64,000 bases of DNA from Symbiodinium natans (GCA_905221605.1 CAJNDS010002300.1:416941-480940), one strand, 5' to 3'. Positions 10,251 to 21,884 are shown, counted from the stretch's first letter. Notes: a model not told the origin generated them from the sequence alone. Program-made: numbers and translations.

Positions 10251-10351
10251 GTTTCCCGAAAAAAGGAGTACCCCTTTTGGGGATCCTTTGAAGGGGATTC
10301 TACAATATTTGCGGTAAAATAAGGGTACCCCTATTTTGGGACATACCCAAG
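10251..10351 (+). mobile_element. Introner candidate: element equals an intron
   Basis: Begins GTTTCCCGAAAAAAGGAGTA and ends with TATTTTGGGACATACCCAAG. The two ends are imperfect inverted complements (GGGTTTCCCGAAAA against TTTTGGGACATACCC, and GGAGTACCCC against GGGGTACCCC reading inward). The element starts with GT and ends with AG, and open frames on both sides join in phase across it. That is the expected structure of an introner, a transposable element that is inserted as a ready-made intron. Confidence 0.5.
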
Positions 10352-10405
10352 TTTCGCTCACGGGCTCAGCTTTGAGAGTCGGAGCATCGGCCAGCCCTCA
10401 AGATA
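10352..10405 (+). CDS. Candidate exon after an introner
   Basis: Starts immediately after the AG that ends the element at 10251-10351 and continues the upstream phase (VSLTGSALRVGASASPQD) to a GT at 10406. Short; no domain recognised. Confidence 0.3.
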
Positions 10406-10467
10406 GTGGCTGAGATTGAGGATGAAATCAAGGCTGATCTCCGAATCAGTCTTTCTTTTCAAGTAGT

Positions 10468-10530
10468 ATATATATATATATACGCATTATTATTATCTAT
10501 ATATACACATGTATATACGCATACATATCA
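10468..10530. repeat. TA-rich microsatellite
   Basis: GTATATATATATATATACGC followed by ATTATTATCTATATATACAC and ATGTATATACGC, low complexity. Confidence 0.8.
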
Positions 10531-10809
10531 GAAACCGCCTCTCTGCTCTTCCATTTCCACATTTCCGTAGCCCCAAGCTTAAGTCGCAAACACGGATTGA
10601 AACTTAACAACTGTGGAAGCGGAATGTCCATTTTGCTGCCATACAACAGAGGGTTTGCGCATACTTCGTTGGGACTCATTGGCTGAGGTTGCACGAGTCC
10701 GCGCGCTGCTGGAGCACGCTGGCTGCACTTTGGGCAGCCATGGATCCTTGCTTGCGGCCTTTTTTAGGGGGTTTTGGCCGTACTGGGGGTGCAGCATAGT
10801 GCGCGCAAG

Positions 10810-10928
10810 AGAGGACCAAGTTTCGCCTGAGGTCGTCTTGGACCAAGGGCGGGCTTGATATCGACTGCGGACCAGTTGAATGTTCCAGCTTTGGCAAAGC
10901 ACTCAACAACCAACTAGTCGATGTCACG
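10810..10928 (+). CDS. Candidate exon, unknown product
   Basis: A 39-codon frame between an AAG and a GTATGC (SWTKGGLDIDCGPVECSSFG within it). It is longer than most open stretches here. No family recognised, and opposite-strand frames of similar length exist. Confidence 0.25.
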
Positions 10929-11981
10929 GTATGCTCCTGTAGCTTCAATCTCTGCACCATAGTGAAAAGCGGTCCCCCCGGCATGCAGACAAGGCTTGAA
11001 CTTTGCACGGAAACAACATGTTCAAGACAATCAGGAATATCCCCAAACCCCCTTAACCTCAAACCCCTTCACCTCCGCAAATCAGAAGTCACCCAGGGCT
11101 CGTGTCGACCCAGACAGCTGCGACGAGCGGGGCGCTTCGCCATTGGAAAAGGCCTCGGGGTTCCGGGAAGGCTCCGGGCTGGTAGACACGAACGCTTAGT
11201 ATTATGGTAGTCATAGGGCCAGTTGCGCTTCACACGGTATCTGTTCTGAAGTGGGACAGCTGGTAGGTCTCCAGCTGAAGACTTGCGCTTGTCACATCAG
11301 CTTTTCTTGGGGAAGTGTCTTCATGACCTCGCTCAGAAGTTCGGAAGCCTTTCACGTGTTGTGGTGGCATGGCACCAAGCCAGTGGCAGCACACGACGTG
11401 CTCCACCAAGTCAGGACAACCTGAGGCCCAGATGCGGTTCTCTCCACCACGCCAGTTGCGCCACAATCAATCGGGCAAGTCAATGCCTGAGAGTCGTATC
11501 GTCGAGAACCAAATTAATTCGGCGATCGGCGAATGATGCTGGTCCTCGGCAGGAGGTCAGGATTGCAGAGTCTCTTCGTTGCCTTCAGTTGGCAGGGAAT
11601 TTTGGTCATCTTGCGCCGGGTTGTATGAGAGATGACTAAACTATGCCGGTTTTCCTGCGCCCCTGTATGGCCTTGAAGTACTCAAGGCCAACGCCTTTGC
11701 CGCTGAACCTGTCCAGGAGCATGGCCGACAGGGCCCTGTGTTCCAAAACGCGTAGATTTTCTCGAGACGTGGTTTGGAACTTTGCGCTCCTGGGTGGGGT
11801 CTGAGTGGGACCGGCGGGAGGTGGTAACCTTGCAAGCGGACGCGGGAACTTCGCAGATGTTCGCGGAGCCTTGGGCCGTCGTGGAGCCGCAGGCTCTGCA
11901 AAATGTGACGCGAGGTGCACTGCAAGGAGGCGGCCGTGGTCAGCTCAGACGCAGAACATGCCTGCTTGTACGAAGCCAATA

Positions 11982-12102
11982 ACCCTAGACCCTAGACCCT
12001 AAACCCTAGACCCTAGACCCTTGACCCTAAACCCGAAACCCTAAACCCTGAACCCTAAACCCTAAACCCTAAACCCTAAACCCTAAACCCTAAACCCTAA
12101 AC
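11982..12102 (-). repeat. CCCTAAA array
   Basis: CCCTAGA units at the left end grading into about ten perfect CCCTAAA units. Confidence 0.9.
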
Positions 12103-12332
12103 CGACTCCACATCTGCCAGGCCTGCCTGGCCGGCCACCTGGGCATGGCAGATCTTCTTCTCTTGCACGGCGCTCGTGCTGAGGCCACTGGCTGCCCCGG
12201 CTGAAGGGTGAGTGGTCTTTTTGGGTGCGTTTTGGGTTTGCCACATTCAACCTGGAGAGTGGGCCCGGACTGAAAGCATAAATCCTCTTACACACTGAAT
12301 CTGGAACCGTTCACAGGAGTCCCTATCTATAG

Positions 12333-12447
12333 GGCCCTAAACCCTAAACCCTAAACCCTAAACCCTAAACCCTAAACCCTAAACCCTAAACCCTAAACCC
12401 TAAACCCTAAACCCTAAACCCTAAACCCTAAACCCTAAACCCTAAAC
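12333..12447 (-). repeat. CCCTAAA array
   Basis: Sixteen units without visible error. Confidence 0.95.
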
Positions 12448-12459
12448 CGTGCACTACAG

Positions 12460-12636
12460 GGCCCAAGCTCTGAGTCTTCGGGTGCTCCAGGGCCTGCCTG
12501 GAGCACAGACCACGCCGCTTCACCGCCTGGGGCCCCGGCAGTTCGGACAGGAGGGAGGATTTGTTTCCATCATCTTTTCCCCAAACAGTGCTTGCACTGG
12601 CCTAAGCACTGCGGGGCGCGGAAACATGGCAGGGAT
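12460..12636 (+). CDS. Candidate exon after a telomeric array
   Basis: Starts after GTGCACTACAG, 12 bp beyond the CCCTAAA array, and stays open for 59 codons to a GT (contains RICFHHLFPKQCLHWPKHCG). Such length is unusual for chance, but the Cys/His/Trp-rich composition is not typical of a stable protein. Low confidence. Confidence 0.25.
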
Positions 12637-13223
12637 GTCCTTGTCTGCCTTTCGGCCTCTGGGGATTTGTGGGCTTGGATTGCTTTTTGAAGGGTCTTGG
12701 AGATCTTGGGATGCCCTTTGATGGGACTGAACACACGGAACACTTGGAGCACTTGAGCCACATGGTGCACTTGAAACGCTTGAGACGCTTGGAACGCTTG
12801 GGCAAAGCCTCTAATCATTTGGTCACAGCAGGTGGGTTGAGGGTTCAGGCTTTACTAGCTGTGCTCAAACCTAAACCAGTCATTCAACACATCCACAGCC
12901 AATACAAAGAACGACACGCTCATGTGAGTTCTCTTTTTGGCCCTTATTCTGGAGCCCAAAAGTTTATTGAAGCCTAAGCCCTGCAACCCCCAAACCCGAA
13001 AACCAATTCAATTTCTGAAGCTCGACACCCCAACCCTAAACCTTATTGGGTAGTTAAGCGTCAACCCTCCAACCCTAACACTAACACACATTCTGCCTAA
13101 CATTAGTGCACTTCTGGCCCAATCAGCACAGAAGCGCTCCAAGCCGTAAACCGCAAGACGGAAACTCAATGCTTCAACCCTGACTGAAGCCTACTACTGA
13201 AACCCAACACCTCAATTCCTTTT

Positions 13224-13580
13224 TTTAGGGTTTAGGGTTTAGGGTCACTACTGAAACCCAACACCTCAACTAGAAGCCCTGCGAGTTAACAAATGAAGTG
13301 AATGTCCGCCAGCCCCAATCCCTAAACGCGTCCGATGTCAATACACCTCGGCGGTCATCCTGAAGCTTACGGTTTAGGGTTTAGGGTTTAGGGTTTAGGG
13401 ACATTCTATTTTTTCCCTTATTGGGTTTGTCAGAGGATCAAAGCCAGGAATATTTTTCGGAGGGTTGTAAGGGCCATCTTAGCCCCTTAGGCTCTTACAA
13501 GCCCTCAGCTGAGCAACCCTAAACCCCCTAAACCCCCTAAACCCTAAACCCTAAACTCTAAACCCTAAACACTAAACCCT
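13224..13580. repeat. Three small telomeric arrays of alternating orientation
   Basis: TTTAGGG at 13224-13243 and 13370-13399, CCCTAAA with CCCCTAAA units at 13515-13580. Confidence 0.85.
13313..13371 (+). CDS. Candidate exon ending at a telomeric array
   Basis: From GTCCGCCAG a frame of 19 codons (KRVRCQYTSAVILKLT) ends exactly where GTTTAGGG begins at 13372. No domain recognised. Confidence 0.3.
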
Positions 13581-13946
13581 GCTTGGATGTTTTAACACTG
13601 AAGCCCAAAACCTCGACCCTAAAGCCTAAACCCTACCAGCTACCGAAACTGAAAACGAACAATATTAGTCTCCGAAACTCGATTCCTCAACCCTACACCC
13701 TGTTCCCGAAACTGACAACCGAAATCCAAAACACTGAACTTCAAGACCTCAAGGCAAGGAGAGAGGTTCGTGATTTCGGGTTCTGGGTTCGAGGTCGTAG
13801 GGCTTTTATGAGGTCATCATGTGTGTCCCATGCGCTCAGCGCACTGCAAGCGGGGGCGCATTTGGTAGTTCGAAGAAAACTGACGCAGCGTCTTCACCGT
13901 TACCGGGGTAGGTTTGAACATAGTTTAAATTCCCCTTAATCCCCTA
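13581..13946. other. Unique stretch, no gene assigned
   Basis: Contains degenerate CCTAAA-like motifs and a + strand open frame around 13840-13907. Nothing recognised. Confidence 0.4.
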
Positions 13947-13978
13947 ATAGGGTTTAGGGTTTGGGGTTTAGGGTTTAG
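13947..13978 (+). repeat. TTTAGGG array
   Basis: Four units, one TTTGGGG. Confidence 0.85.
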
Positions 13979-14018
13979 CCTTACAAGAATATACGTAGGG
14001 CCCACAAACCTACCCCAG

Positions 14019-14103
14019 TTGAACCGAGGCGCGCTGTCCATGGGTGAGAGGCCCGGCCTTGAGAAGTTGGTGGAGCTCCTGCTGGTGCGCCCAGCAAGTG
14101 GGA
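14019..14103 (+). CDS. Candidate exon ending at an introner
   Basis: From ACCTACCCCAG a 28-codon frame (MGERPGLEKLVELLLVRPAS) reaches GTTTACGACAATAAGGGG, the left end of the inverted-repeat element. Leucine-rich amphipathic look; no domain recognised. Confidence 0.35.
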
Positions 14104-14205
14104 GTTTACGACAATAAGGGGCCCCTAACATGTAGACCCCCACATAGTAGGATGCCCTTCCAATAAGGACCCCAAGTAAGGCACCCCGAATTTCGGAAAC
14201 CCCAA
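14104..14205. mobile_element. Introner-like inverted-repeat element
   Basis: Left end GTTTACGACAATAAGGGGCC and right end GGCACCCCGAATTTCGGAAA then CCCC; about 100 bp, same family as 10251. Followed at once by CCTCAAA and CCCTAAA units. Confidence 0.6.
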
Positions 14206-14336
14206 ACCTCAAACCTCAAACCTCAAACCCCAAACCCCAAACCCTCAACCCTCAACCCTAAACCCCAAACCCTAAACCCTAAACCCTAAACCCTAAACTC
14301 TAAACCCTAAACCCTAAACCCTAAACCCAAAACCCT
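14206..14336 (-). repeat. CCTCAAA to CCCTAAA array
   Basis: Variant blocks CCTCAAA, CCCCAAA, CCCTCAA then CCCTAAA in order. Confidence 0.9.
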
Positions 14337-14357
14337 AATTTCGGAAACCCTCAGTTA

Positions 14358-14391
14358 GCCCCCCCCCCCCCCCCCCCCCCCCCGCCCCCCG
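14358..14391. repeat. C homopolymer
   Basis: Run of C with one G. Length is likely unreliable in any assembly. Confidence 0.8.
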
Positions 14392-14426
14392 TTTGCCTGT
14401 AGTTTCTGAGCGCACCCATGGAGAAG

Positions 14427-14469
14427 CTCGCAGAACCACGGCCCATGGCATGGTCCTTGAACCATCAGG
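14427..14469 (+). CDS. Candidate exon ending at a telomeric array
   Basis: A frame from GGAGAAG (TRRTTAHGMVLEPSG when joined in phase to 14019-14103) ends at a GT that starts the TTTAGGG array. Short and weak. Confidence 0.25.
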
Positions 14470-14660
14470 GTTTAGGGTCGAGGGTTTAGGGTTTAGGGTT
14501 TAGGGTTGTAGAAACTAATCTCGTCTGATCTTTGTGGCCTTATCGGGAATCGCCCTGAGTGCTTAGACCTTGGAGCATCTCAGGATGCAGTTTGTGACAG
14601 GGGTTTAGGGTTTAGGGTTTAGGGTTTAGGGTTTAGGGTTTAGGGTTTAGGGTTTAGGGT
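14466..14660 (+). repeat. Two TTTAGGG arrays
   Basis: 14466-14505 and 14601-14660, separated by a 95-bp island. Confidence 0.9.
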
Positions 14661-14879
14661 TGTTCCAGGGGTTTCCAGTGCCATATGCCTAAGATCACAA
14701 CTCGCATCGCAAAGGCCGTGCGCAAGTAGTAGATCAGGTAGCCTTCCACAGGCAGGACATAGGAATTTTTGCAGCAACTTTTGGGCTCCTGGTTTCCTGT
14801 GCTAGACTATCCCTAAAAACTTAAACCCAAACCCCCAAACCCTATAAGACTAGGAGCGGGAACATGCCTGGAGAACCAG

Positions 14880-15065
14880 AGTTGCGCCCGATGTTTCTAT
14901 CGACAGGACCATCGGGCCAATCCGAAGATCAAAGACGCGACGGGAGCTCAGAGATTGTGGCAGCCAACAAAAGTCATGCTTGTAGGCGCATATTTAAAGA
15001 CAGTTTTTGCCAGGGCGCCATAGGGTTTTCCACCTTCACAATCAATTGCCGGCCCCCTGCCAGAG
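14880..15065 (+). CDS. Candidate exon, unknown product
   Basis: A 61-codon open frame between CTGGAGAACCAG and a GT (contains GPSGQSEDQRRDGSSEIVAA). It is one of the longer non-repetitive frames outside the retrotransposon. No family recognised. Confidence 0.3.
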
Positions 15066-15082
15066 GTTGGCCCTAGGCTCTT

Positions 15083-15256
15083 CCCGAATGCGTAGCGGAG
15101 GGTTCCCGCTTTAAGAAGTGGATTTCAGGGGTTAGGGAGTTTGCGTCGCATCGTGCGTTTCGTGTTCGCAAAGCGTCCGAAAGCGTTCGAAAGCGTCCGC
15201 AGTGGCGCGAATCGAGCTGTAGCTTCGGAGACCCAACGGACCCAACGTTTTGGCAT
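15083..15256. repeat. Dispersed repeat, copy 1
   Basis: Pairs with 39102-39278: shared blocks include CCCGA(A/G)TGCGTAGC(G/A)GA, GGGTTCCCG, CATCGTGC(G/A)TTT, CGAAAGCG and CGAGCTGTAGC followed by TTTTGGCAT. Overall diverged with indels. Confidence 0.65.
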
Positions 15257-15645
15257 GGTGCCCTCCGGGGCGGCCCCAGTAGGGGTCATACGCTGTGCAA
15301 GCAAGCAAGCAAAGAGATCGGGCGGCCCCTCCCAATGGGGAGGGGTTAAAGGTGCGCGGTGTGCAGAAAGAAAGAGAGAGTGCGAGATAGGGACAGACGG
15401 ATAACACACTTCACTTCGGTTTTCGTGTCGTGCACCGCGTGTCTTTTGATTGCCGCGTACGTGACACGTGTCTGCACTCGGGATCGTGGCTCCTGCCAGG
15501 TTTTTTCTCGAGGTTTCGGTCTCAGTTGTTTCTGGGGGGAGGAGGGGGCGGGGTATACACATGAAATATAGCCTAACCCGTGGAAACAAAGCCGCTTGCA
15601 AACTTTGAGTCCTTTATGAATTTAGGAGCCCTTTGGACTCCAAAG

Positions 15646-15724
15646 CAACCCTGAGTTCTTGAACCAACACAGCTCTGAGGTGGAGCCGACTGAGCCTTAC
15701 TTAAACCGTCTGAAACTATCTGGG
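15646..15724 (+). CDS. Candidate exon ending at the split element
   Basis: A 26-codon frame (EFLNQHSSEVEPTEPYLNRL) from ACTCCAAAG to a GT that is the left end of the element at 15722. Composition is protein-like. No domain recognised. Confidence 0.35.
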
Positions 15725-16020
15725 GTTTACAATCTGGGGTCCTTATGGTAAGGGTTTAGGGTTTAGGGTTTAGGGTTTAGGGTTTAGGGTTTAGGGTTTA
15801 GGGTTTAGGGTTTAGGGTTTAGGGTTTAGGGTTCAGGGTTCAGGGTTCAGGGTTTAGGGTTTAGGGTTTAGGGTTTAGGGTTTAGGGTTTAGGGTTTAGG
15901 GTTTAGGGTTTAGGGTTTAGGGTTTAGGGTTTAGGGTTTAGGGTTTAGGGTTTAGGGTTTAGGGTGGGATCCAACTAGTGGGGGGTCCATATTAGGGGTT
16001 CCTGGTTATCGTAAACCCCC
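15722..16020. mobile_element. Introner-like element split by a telomeric array
   Basis: The left half GGGGTTTACAATCTGGGG (15722 on) and the right half GGGGTTCCTGGTTATCGTAA then ACCCCC (to 16020) are inverted complements of the family type. Between them lie about 210 bp of TTTAGGG units (15750-15965). The unique parts together would make a normal-sized element, so the array appears to be a later insertion or expansion inside it. Confidence 0.65.
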
Positions 16021-16223
16021 ATCTGACCCACGCTGCAACAGGGCCGGGCGATCGGCCGCAGACATGGCGCGTGAGCTACGCTGGCCAAGGCCAGGGCCAC
16101 AAGGGTTTTACAAGGACTACCACTCGCTTCACACAGTTTTGCATACAACCGGCACTTAAGGCATGTGCGTGAAGCGTACTCTGGTGCAAAGCATGTTGGG
16201 TTGTGGCTTTGGGTTGGAGTGGC

Positions 16224-16314
16224 CTAAACCCTAAACCCTAAACCCTAAACCCTAAACCCTAAACCCTAAACCCTAAACCCTAAACCCTAAACCCTAAACC
16301 CTAAACCCTAAACC

Positions 16315-16374
<60 letters not shown>

Positions 16375-16520
16375 ACCCTGAACCCTGAACCCTGAACCAT
16401 GAACCCTGAACCCTGAACCCTGAACCCTGAACCCTGAACCCTGAACCCTGAACCCTGAACCCTGAACCCTGAACCCTGAACCCTGAACCCTAAACCCTAA
16501 ACCCTAAACCCTAAACCCTC
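16224..16520 (-). repeat. CCCTAAA array with homogenised CCCTCAA and CCCTGAA blocks
   Basis: About 13 CCCTAAA units, then about nine CCCTCAA, then about 16 CCCTGAA, then CCCTAAA again. Each variant forms one uninterrupted block. Confidence 0.95.
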
Positions 16521-16799
16521 AACCCCCCAAACCCACGCAACCCCGCAGGGTGTGCAGTGCGGAAGCTCTCTGGGAGCTCTTTCATGTCGTTCTGAAGTCC
16601 AGAGTTGAGCCTGTTCCGCGCACGGGCTTCTGAAAAGAGGTGGCACAGAGCGGAGGTGGGAGATGAAGGTGTTGCCGCCGGCAATATCAGAGCCCGAGGT
16701 TGATAGGCAGAGGATACACCGGCCTGCTTTAAATCTGAGTTGTTGAGCACCCTCACCCGTAGCCCTCGAAGCTTCGAAGCCCCTGAATCCATCAACACT

Positions 16800-17097
16800 C
16801 CTAAACCCTAAACCCCAAACCCTAAACCCTAAACCCTAAACCCTAAACCCTAAACCCTAAACCCTAAACCCTAAACCCTAAACCCTAAACCCTAAACCCT
16901 AAACCCTAAACCCTAAACCCTAAACCCTAAACCCTAAACCATAAACCCTAAACCCTAAACCCTAAACCCTAAACCCTAAAACCAAAACCCTAAACCCTAA
17001 ACCCTAAACCCTAAACCCTAAACCCTAAACCCTAAACCCTAAACCCTAAACCCTAAACCCTAAACCCTAAACCCTAAACCCTAAACCCTAAACCCTT
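16800..17097 (-). repeat. CCCTAAA array
   Basis: About 42 units with very few errors (one CCATAAA, one AACCAAA). Confidence 0.95.
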
Positions 17098-17108
17098 AGC
17101 CACCCCAG

Positions 17109-17500
17109 TCACTGAGGTCGCTGCTGCCAACTTGATAGCACATCTGGTGCGCGATGCATCGGCTTTGCAGTGGCAGGCTTTTACACTACATGTTGTTGTG
17201 GTTTCACGGTTCGCTTAGGAGTCATCAACAAGAAGTTGTATTCAACGAGCATGGCTGAGATATCAACCTGTCAACTGGAAAAACAAGAACATGTGTTCTA
17301 GTGCGAGGGAGTTACTTCGCCCTGTAGTTTACCCTGAGTTTAGTTTACGTAAAGTCCTGGAATCACGATATTCCCATCGGGCTCAACACGAGATTGCAGC
17401 TCAGCACCATCAAGAGGACTTTACCTCGAACCTCTTTCTTTTTAAGCCGCAGTGCGGCTCCACATGCCATCTACCGTGTCTTGCAAGCTTCGAGCTGCAC
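17109..17500 (+). other. Unique region with consecutive open frames
   Basis: Frames between AG and GT at 17109-17191 (VAAANLIAHLVRDASALQWQ), 17219-17269 and from 17288 (MCSSARELLRPVVYPEFSLR, open for about 70 codons). They join in phase on the + strand. This is one of the better candidates for coding DNA in the unique regions, but no family is recognised. Confidence 0.35.
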
Positions 17501-17509
17501 TAACAAGCA

Positions 17510-18960
17510 CAATGGGGCTTTCTGACCAACATGTCTTGTTAAGGCTTCTTCTTTTAAATAGCCTTTTGGGGGGTGTTACTGTTTAAGGCTTCCGAAGGTC
17601 TTCACCTTCTGGTGTATGTCGACTCCCACGGCCAATGCTTCCTGTGATGCTTAGGACCTAGACAGCGTCTTCCTGACCCCTGTGAGGCTGAGGAATCATG
17701 TCTTCTTTGGTGTCCAGAGCCGCACTCCGCCAACCTGCAAACCCCTGTGACAGGAAAACCTGCTCAAATGCTACAGCTTTGCCATGGCTCTTTTGCAACA
17801 TGAGTACCCAGTCATAGCAGGGTGCCGCAATGAGGCGGTTTCAAAAACTCAGGAAAAGCTTGGCTTGGATGTGCACCAGCGAGGTTTGGGGCCACGACTC
17901 AAAGTCTCCTTTACGTTTGCGCAGCTTCTGCTCGTCTCTTGTCCTTCGGGGTTGACGTTCTTGCTTTAGACATACATATCTCTCGTTACTCCTGCTGCAT
18001 ACCTGAAATACTTCTCGATAGGCATCCCTTGCGTGTTGCGGGGTGTCCATGCGTCGGGTCCCGAACGATGGCACAGACAGACTCATGCACTGGTAAGGGC
18101 ATCTAGCTTCTTCACAGCTACATCTCTCCTTGGAGACCTTGAACCCTGTTGCCCTGTGTTCAGATTGAGCCGGTATACGGCCGAATGAGAGGCTGGGTGC
18201 GCAGGCTTGAACGGCTTAGCATGGCATCAGGTTTGGCAACTGTGGCAGTACTGGTAGCACAGTGGAACTCACAGGTGATGTCACTGCCGACTGAAAAGTT
18301 TCACCACTCAAGCTTTCTGTGCCGCCACAGGAAAAACCATCAGTGAAGACCAAGTGCTATGCTACAACGCTATAGTTGCTCCAAAGCCAAAGCCCATTGT
18401 AAGAAGGATGTTCGCTCATATGTTCGACATCTTTCGAGGTGCATACATCTCTCAAAGAAACTCCAGCTAAGAATGCTTGATCTTCACATTCAAGAGGCTG
18501 GAGACTCGAATGTATCCTAGAACTGTTTTCTCAACTATGCCTCCGTGCTGAGGGTTGCCTACGGACACTCAAACTCCCCAAGCCCCAAGTCTTCAGACCC
18601 TCGGGCCGATAAATCGACGGATTTGGGTTGGGGTTTCTATAGGCTCCGGGCATCTCACGACTAGGGGGCTCATCAAGAACTCGAAACTCTAGGAATTGTT
18701 CAGGTGGGTTGTGGTTTGGCTTTTTACTTGATAGCCTCTCTGGCGAACCTTATGGGGTACCCACCCGGTAACTCCTGGAGATCCCTTTAACCAAAGGAGC
18801 AAGAAAGGAGCCCAAGCGACTCTGGCGATGAGGATACTGGAATTAGAACTACGCGCAACTCTACGCAGGAGTTTCCCGCAGTTCAACCAAGCGGCCACTC
18901 TACACCACCACCAACAATGGCCGGTAGACTTGTAAACAAACTAGCAAAAAAGCGCTCCTT
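17510..18960. other. Unique region, no gene assigned
   Basis: No telomeric arrays for 1.4 kb. Short open frames on both strands; 18164-18274 (37 codons) and 18804-18923 (40 codons, MRILELELRATLRRSFPQFN) are the most protein-like. Confidence 0.35.
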
Positions 18961-19191
18961 AAGCCCCGTCCTTGCTGATTGTATACATATATGCACAAAC
19001 GACGCCCTCAGCGTCAGGTGCCGTCCAGCTGAATGACATGCTCACACGCAGCGCCATCTTTATCCCCTTGTGGATTGTGTGCGCCGGCCCCTCTCTGTGC
19101 CGTAGCTCCGTGGGTTTTCTTCAAGTGCTTTCTGCTTCGTATATGTATGCTGAGGGGCAAGCCCTGGCAACTTTGCACGTCAGGTGTGCGT

Positions 19192-19950
<759 letters not shown>

Positions 19951-20194
19951 TGTGTGGGCGTGTGTTGGGTGCGGCGGGGTGGGCGGTTGGGTTGGTGCGT
20001 GGGTTTAGGGTTTTCAGGGCTGTAGGAATTGGGGTTTAGGGAGGTTTGCTGTTGTTGGGGACAGAGGTTAAGACAAGTACGTTGCGAATGTTGACACAGG
20101 TAGCCAGAATGTTCAATCCAAGAGCTCTCAGTTCCATAATTCTGCCAAATTTGTCGAACAGGTTCTGTAAACCCGACTGTGCACGTTAAAGCAG

Positions 20195-20215
20195 GTCTGG
20201 GCATCCGAAATGGGG
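20195..20215 (+). CDS. Very small candidate exon before an introner
   Basis: Seven codons (VWASEMG) between TTAAAGCAG and the GT that opens the element at 20216. Too short to stand alone; listed because the boundary coincides with the element. Confidence 0.2.
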
Positions 20216-20320
20216 GTTTCCGAAATTGGGGGTAGGGGTACCTTCTTGGGGTCCTTCTTATCAGTGAATCCTACTTTTTGGAGTCTGTTGTAGGGGTCCC
20301 CTTTTGTCGTAAACCCCCCC
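20212..20320. mobile_element. Introner-like inverted-repeat element
   Basis: Complete copy: left GGGGGTTTCCGAAATTGGGG, right GGGGTCCCCTTTTGTCGTAA then ACCCCCCC. About 109 bp, non-coding. Confidence 0.7.
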
Positions 20321-20569
20321 AAATGCAAGGCTTTGTGATGATGAAGTTGGCAGCCTGCGCGCCAACCTGTCTCCTGTCAGAACGTCGGGGAGCAACGCTC
20401 TTCCCTAGATGTACATGACAAATTCATTCTGCGAAGGTGGCCTTGTAAGGAAGCGACTTGGGTGCTTCTCATAGGCGCCCACACCTTGAACGATAGCCGA
20501 GCGTAGGCCACCCACCGAGCCGTACATTCCCTGGACCTGAAGCCCCAGACCCTCTACTAAGCTTCCAAG

Positions 20570-20694
20570 CCTGAAGTCCGCAGCAGCCTTGTCAACCTGG
20601 GCGAACTGAACTTTGAAATTTGCCTTGCCTCTCGATGCAGCCAATGCGGCCATGGCGGATCCAGATGGCAGCCCTCCGACACCCCCAGGCCATG
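20570..20694 (+). CDS. Candidate exon, unknown product
   Basis: From GCTTCCAAG an open frame of 41 codons (PEVRSSLVNLGELNFEICLA first) to a GT. No domain recognised. Confidence 0.25.
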
Positions 20695-20849
20695 GTGCTC
20701 CCTGTTTCCTGCACTTACGTTGCATCCTTCTTCGTTCTCGTGGTTGTGTGGCTAGCCAGAAGGGTTCAACTCAGTACTGGGGATCCCGGCAGACAGAGTA
20801 TGCCGGAATGGGGCTGCACGTTTGCAGTGTAGGTGTGCTGTGCCTTTCT

Positions 20850-20976
20850 GTCACTCCTGCTCTCTCCCTCTCTCTCGCTCTCGCTTTCATCCTCTCTTTC
20901 ACTCTCCCTCTCGCTTTCTCTTTCTCTTTCTCTCTCCTCGCTCTCACTCTCACTCTCACTCTTACTCTCACTCTCA

Positions 20977-21007
<31 letters not shown>

Positions 21008-21020
21008 GCTCTTGCTTTCC
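20850..21020. repeat. CT-rich microsatellite
   Basis: Imperfect CTCTCT/CACTCT/CTTTCT run. Confidence 0.9.
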
Positions 21021-21053
21021 CGGTTGTTTCTTGTGCTTTTTTTGCATGCAAAG

Positions 21054-21146
21054 GGAGACGTTCTTGAGTTGGAAGCTGCGGATGTGAAGCAAGAAAGAGA
21101 AGTGGACAGTGGAAGCCAAGAAGTGGAGCATGGAAGGCCACGCTCG
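21054..21146 (+). CDS. Candidate exon, acidic product
   Basis: Thirty-one codons (DVLELEAADVKQEREVDSGS within it) from TGCATGCAAAG to GTTAGT. The acidic helical composition is unlike translated random DNA. A pyrimidine-rich tract (CT microsatellite) precedes it, compatible with a 3' splice site. No family recognised. Confidence 0.35.
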
Positions 21147-21364
21147 GTTAGTTATATCCTTTCAACTCTTGTATCAACTGGTTTGTACTTGCTTTCCTTT
21201 ATCTATTACATGAACAGAGTATAATGGCAGTTCAGTGGGCTCTCTGTGAATTGCATATTGGGTACCTCAAGGTCAGTTTTTTAAGCTGCAAGGCTTTAGT
21301 TAGTTTGATTGACATAGGATGTCAAGGGCAGGTCGGGGGTGGTCCTGGGGGTGGTTCTATATAT

Positions 21365-21520
21365 GTCTCTCGGCCTCTCTCTCTTTCATTCTCTCTCTTT
21401 CTCTGTGCATGTATTGACGTGTGCATGCAACAGCTCGCTCTCGCTCGCTCTCGCTCGCTCGCTCTCTTGTTTTTTCTTTTTTTTTGTTCTCTCTCTCTCT
21501 CTCTCTCTGTCTCTTGCATC
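21365..21520. repeat. Second CT-rich microsatellite
   Basis: CTCTCT, CTCGCT and T-rich runs. Confidence 0.85.
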
Positions 21521-21719
21521 GATCTGCCTTCTGTCTATGATTTAACGGTTTTTCGTGAGCTGATGTCTTCCGGAGTCTAGCTTTTCTTGCATGAAGCACT
21601 CCGTTCTGTTTCTTGTTGCTTCTTTTGAGCTGGCTCTCTGTTCGAATGTCGGGACCTGCAGTTGGAACCCGAAATCCTCAAACCCTGAAGTCCCAACAGC
21701 CTCCCCCAACTTCGCCTCT

Positions 21720-21860
21720 GCCCTAAACCCTAAACCCTAAACCCTAAACCCTAAACCCTAAACCCTAAACCCTAAACCCTAAACCCTAAACCCTAAACCC
21801 TAAACCCTAAACCCTAAACCCTAAACCCTAAACCCTAAACCCTAAACCCGAAACCCTGAA
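21720..21860 (-). repeat. CCCTAAA array
   Basis: Nineteen units, near perfect. Confidence 0.95.
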
Positions 21861-21884
21861 CTTTGGAGCCATCCCCGCGTCCAG

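Noticed and set aside
10460-10530. TATA-box promoter
   Set aside because: It is part of a TA microsatellite; dinoflagellate promoters generally lack TATA.
16224-17097. CRISPR-like array
   Set aside because: Units of 7 bp are contiguous without spacers.
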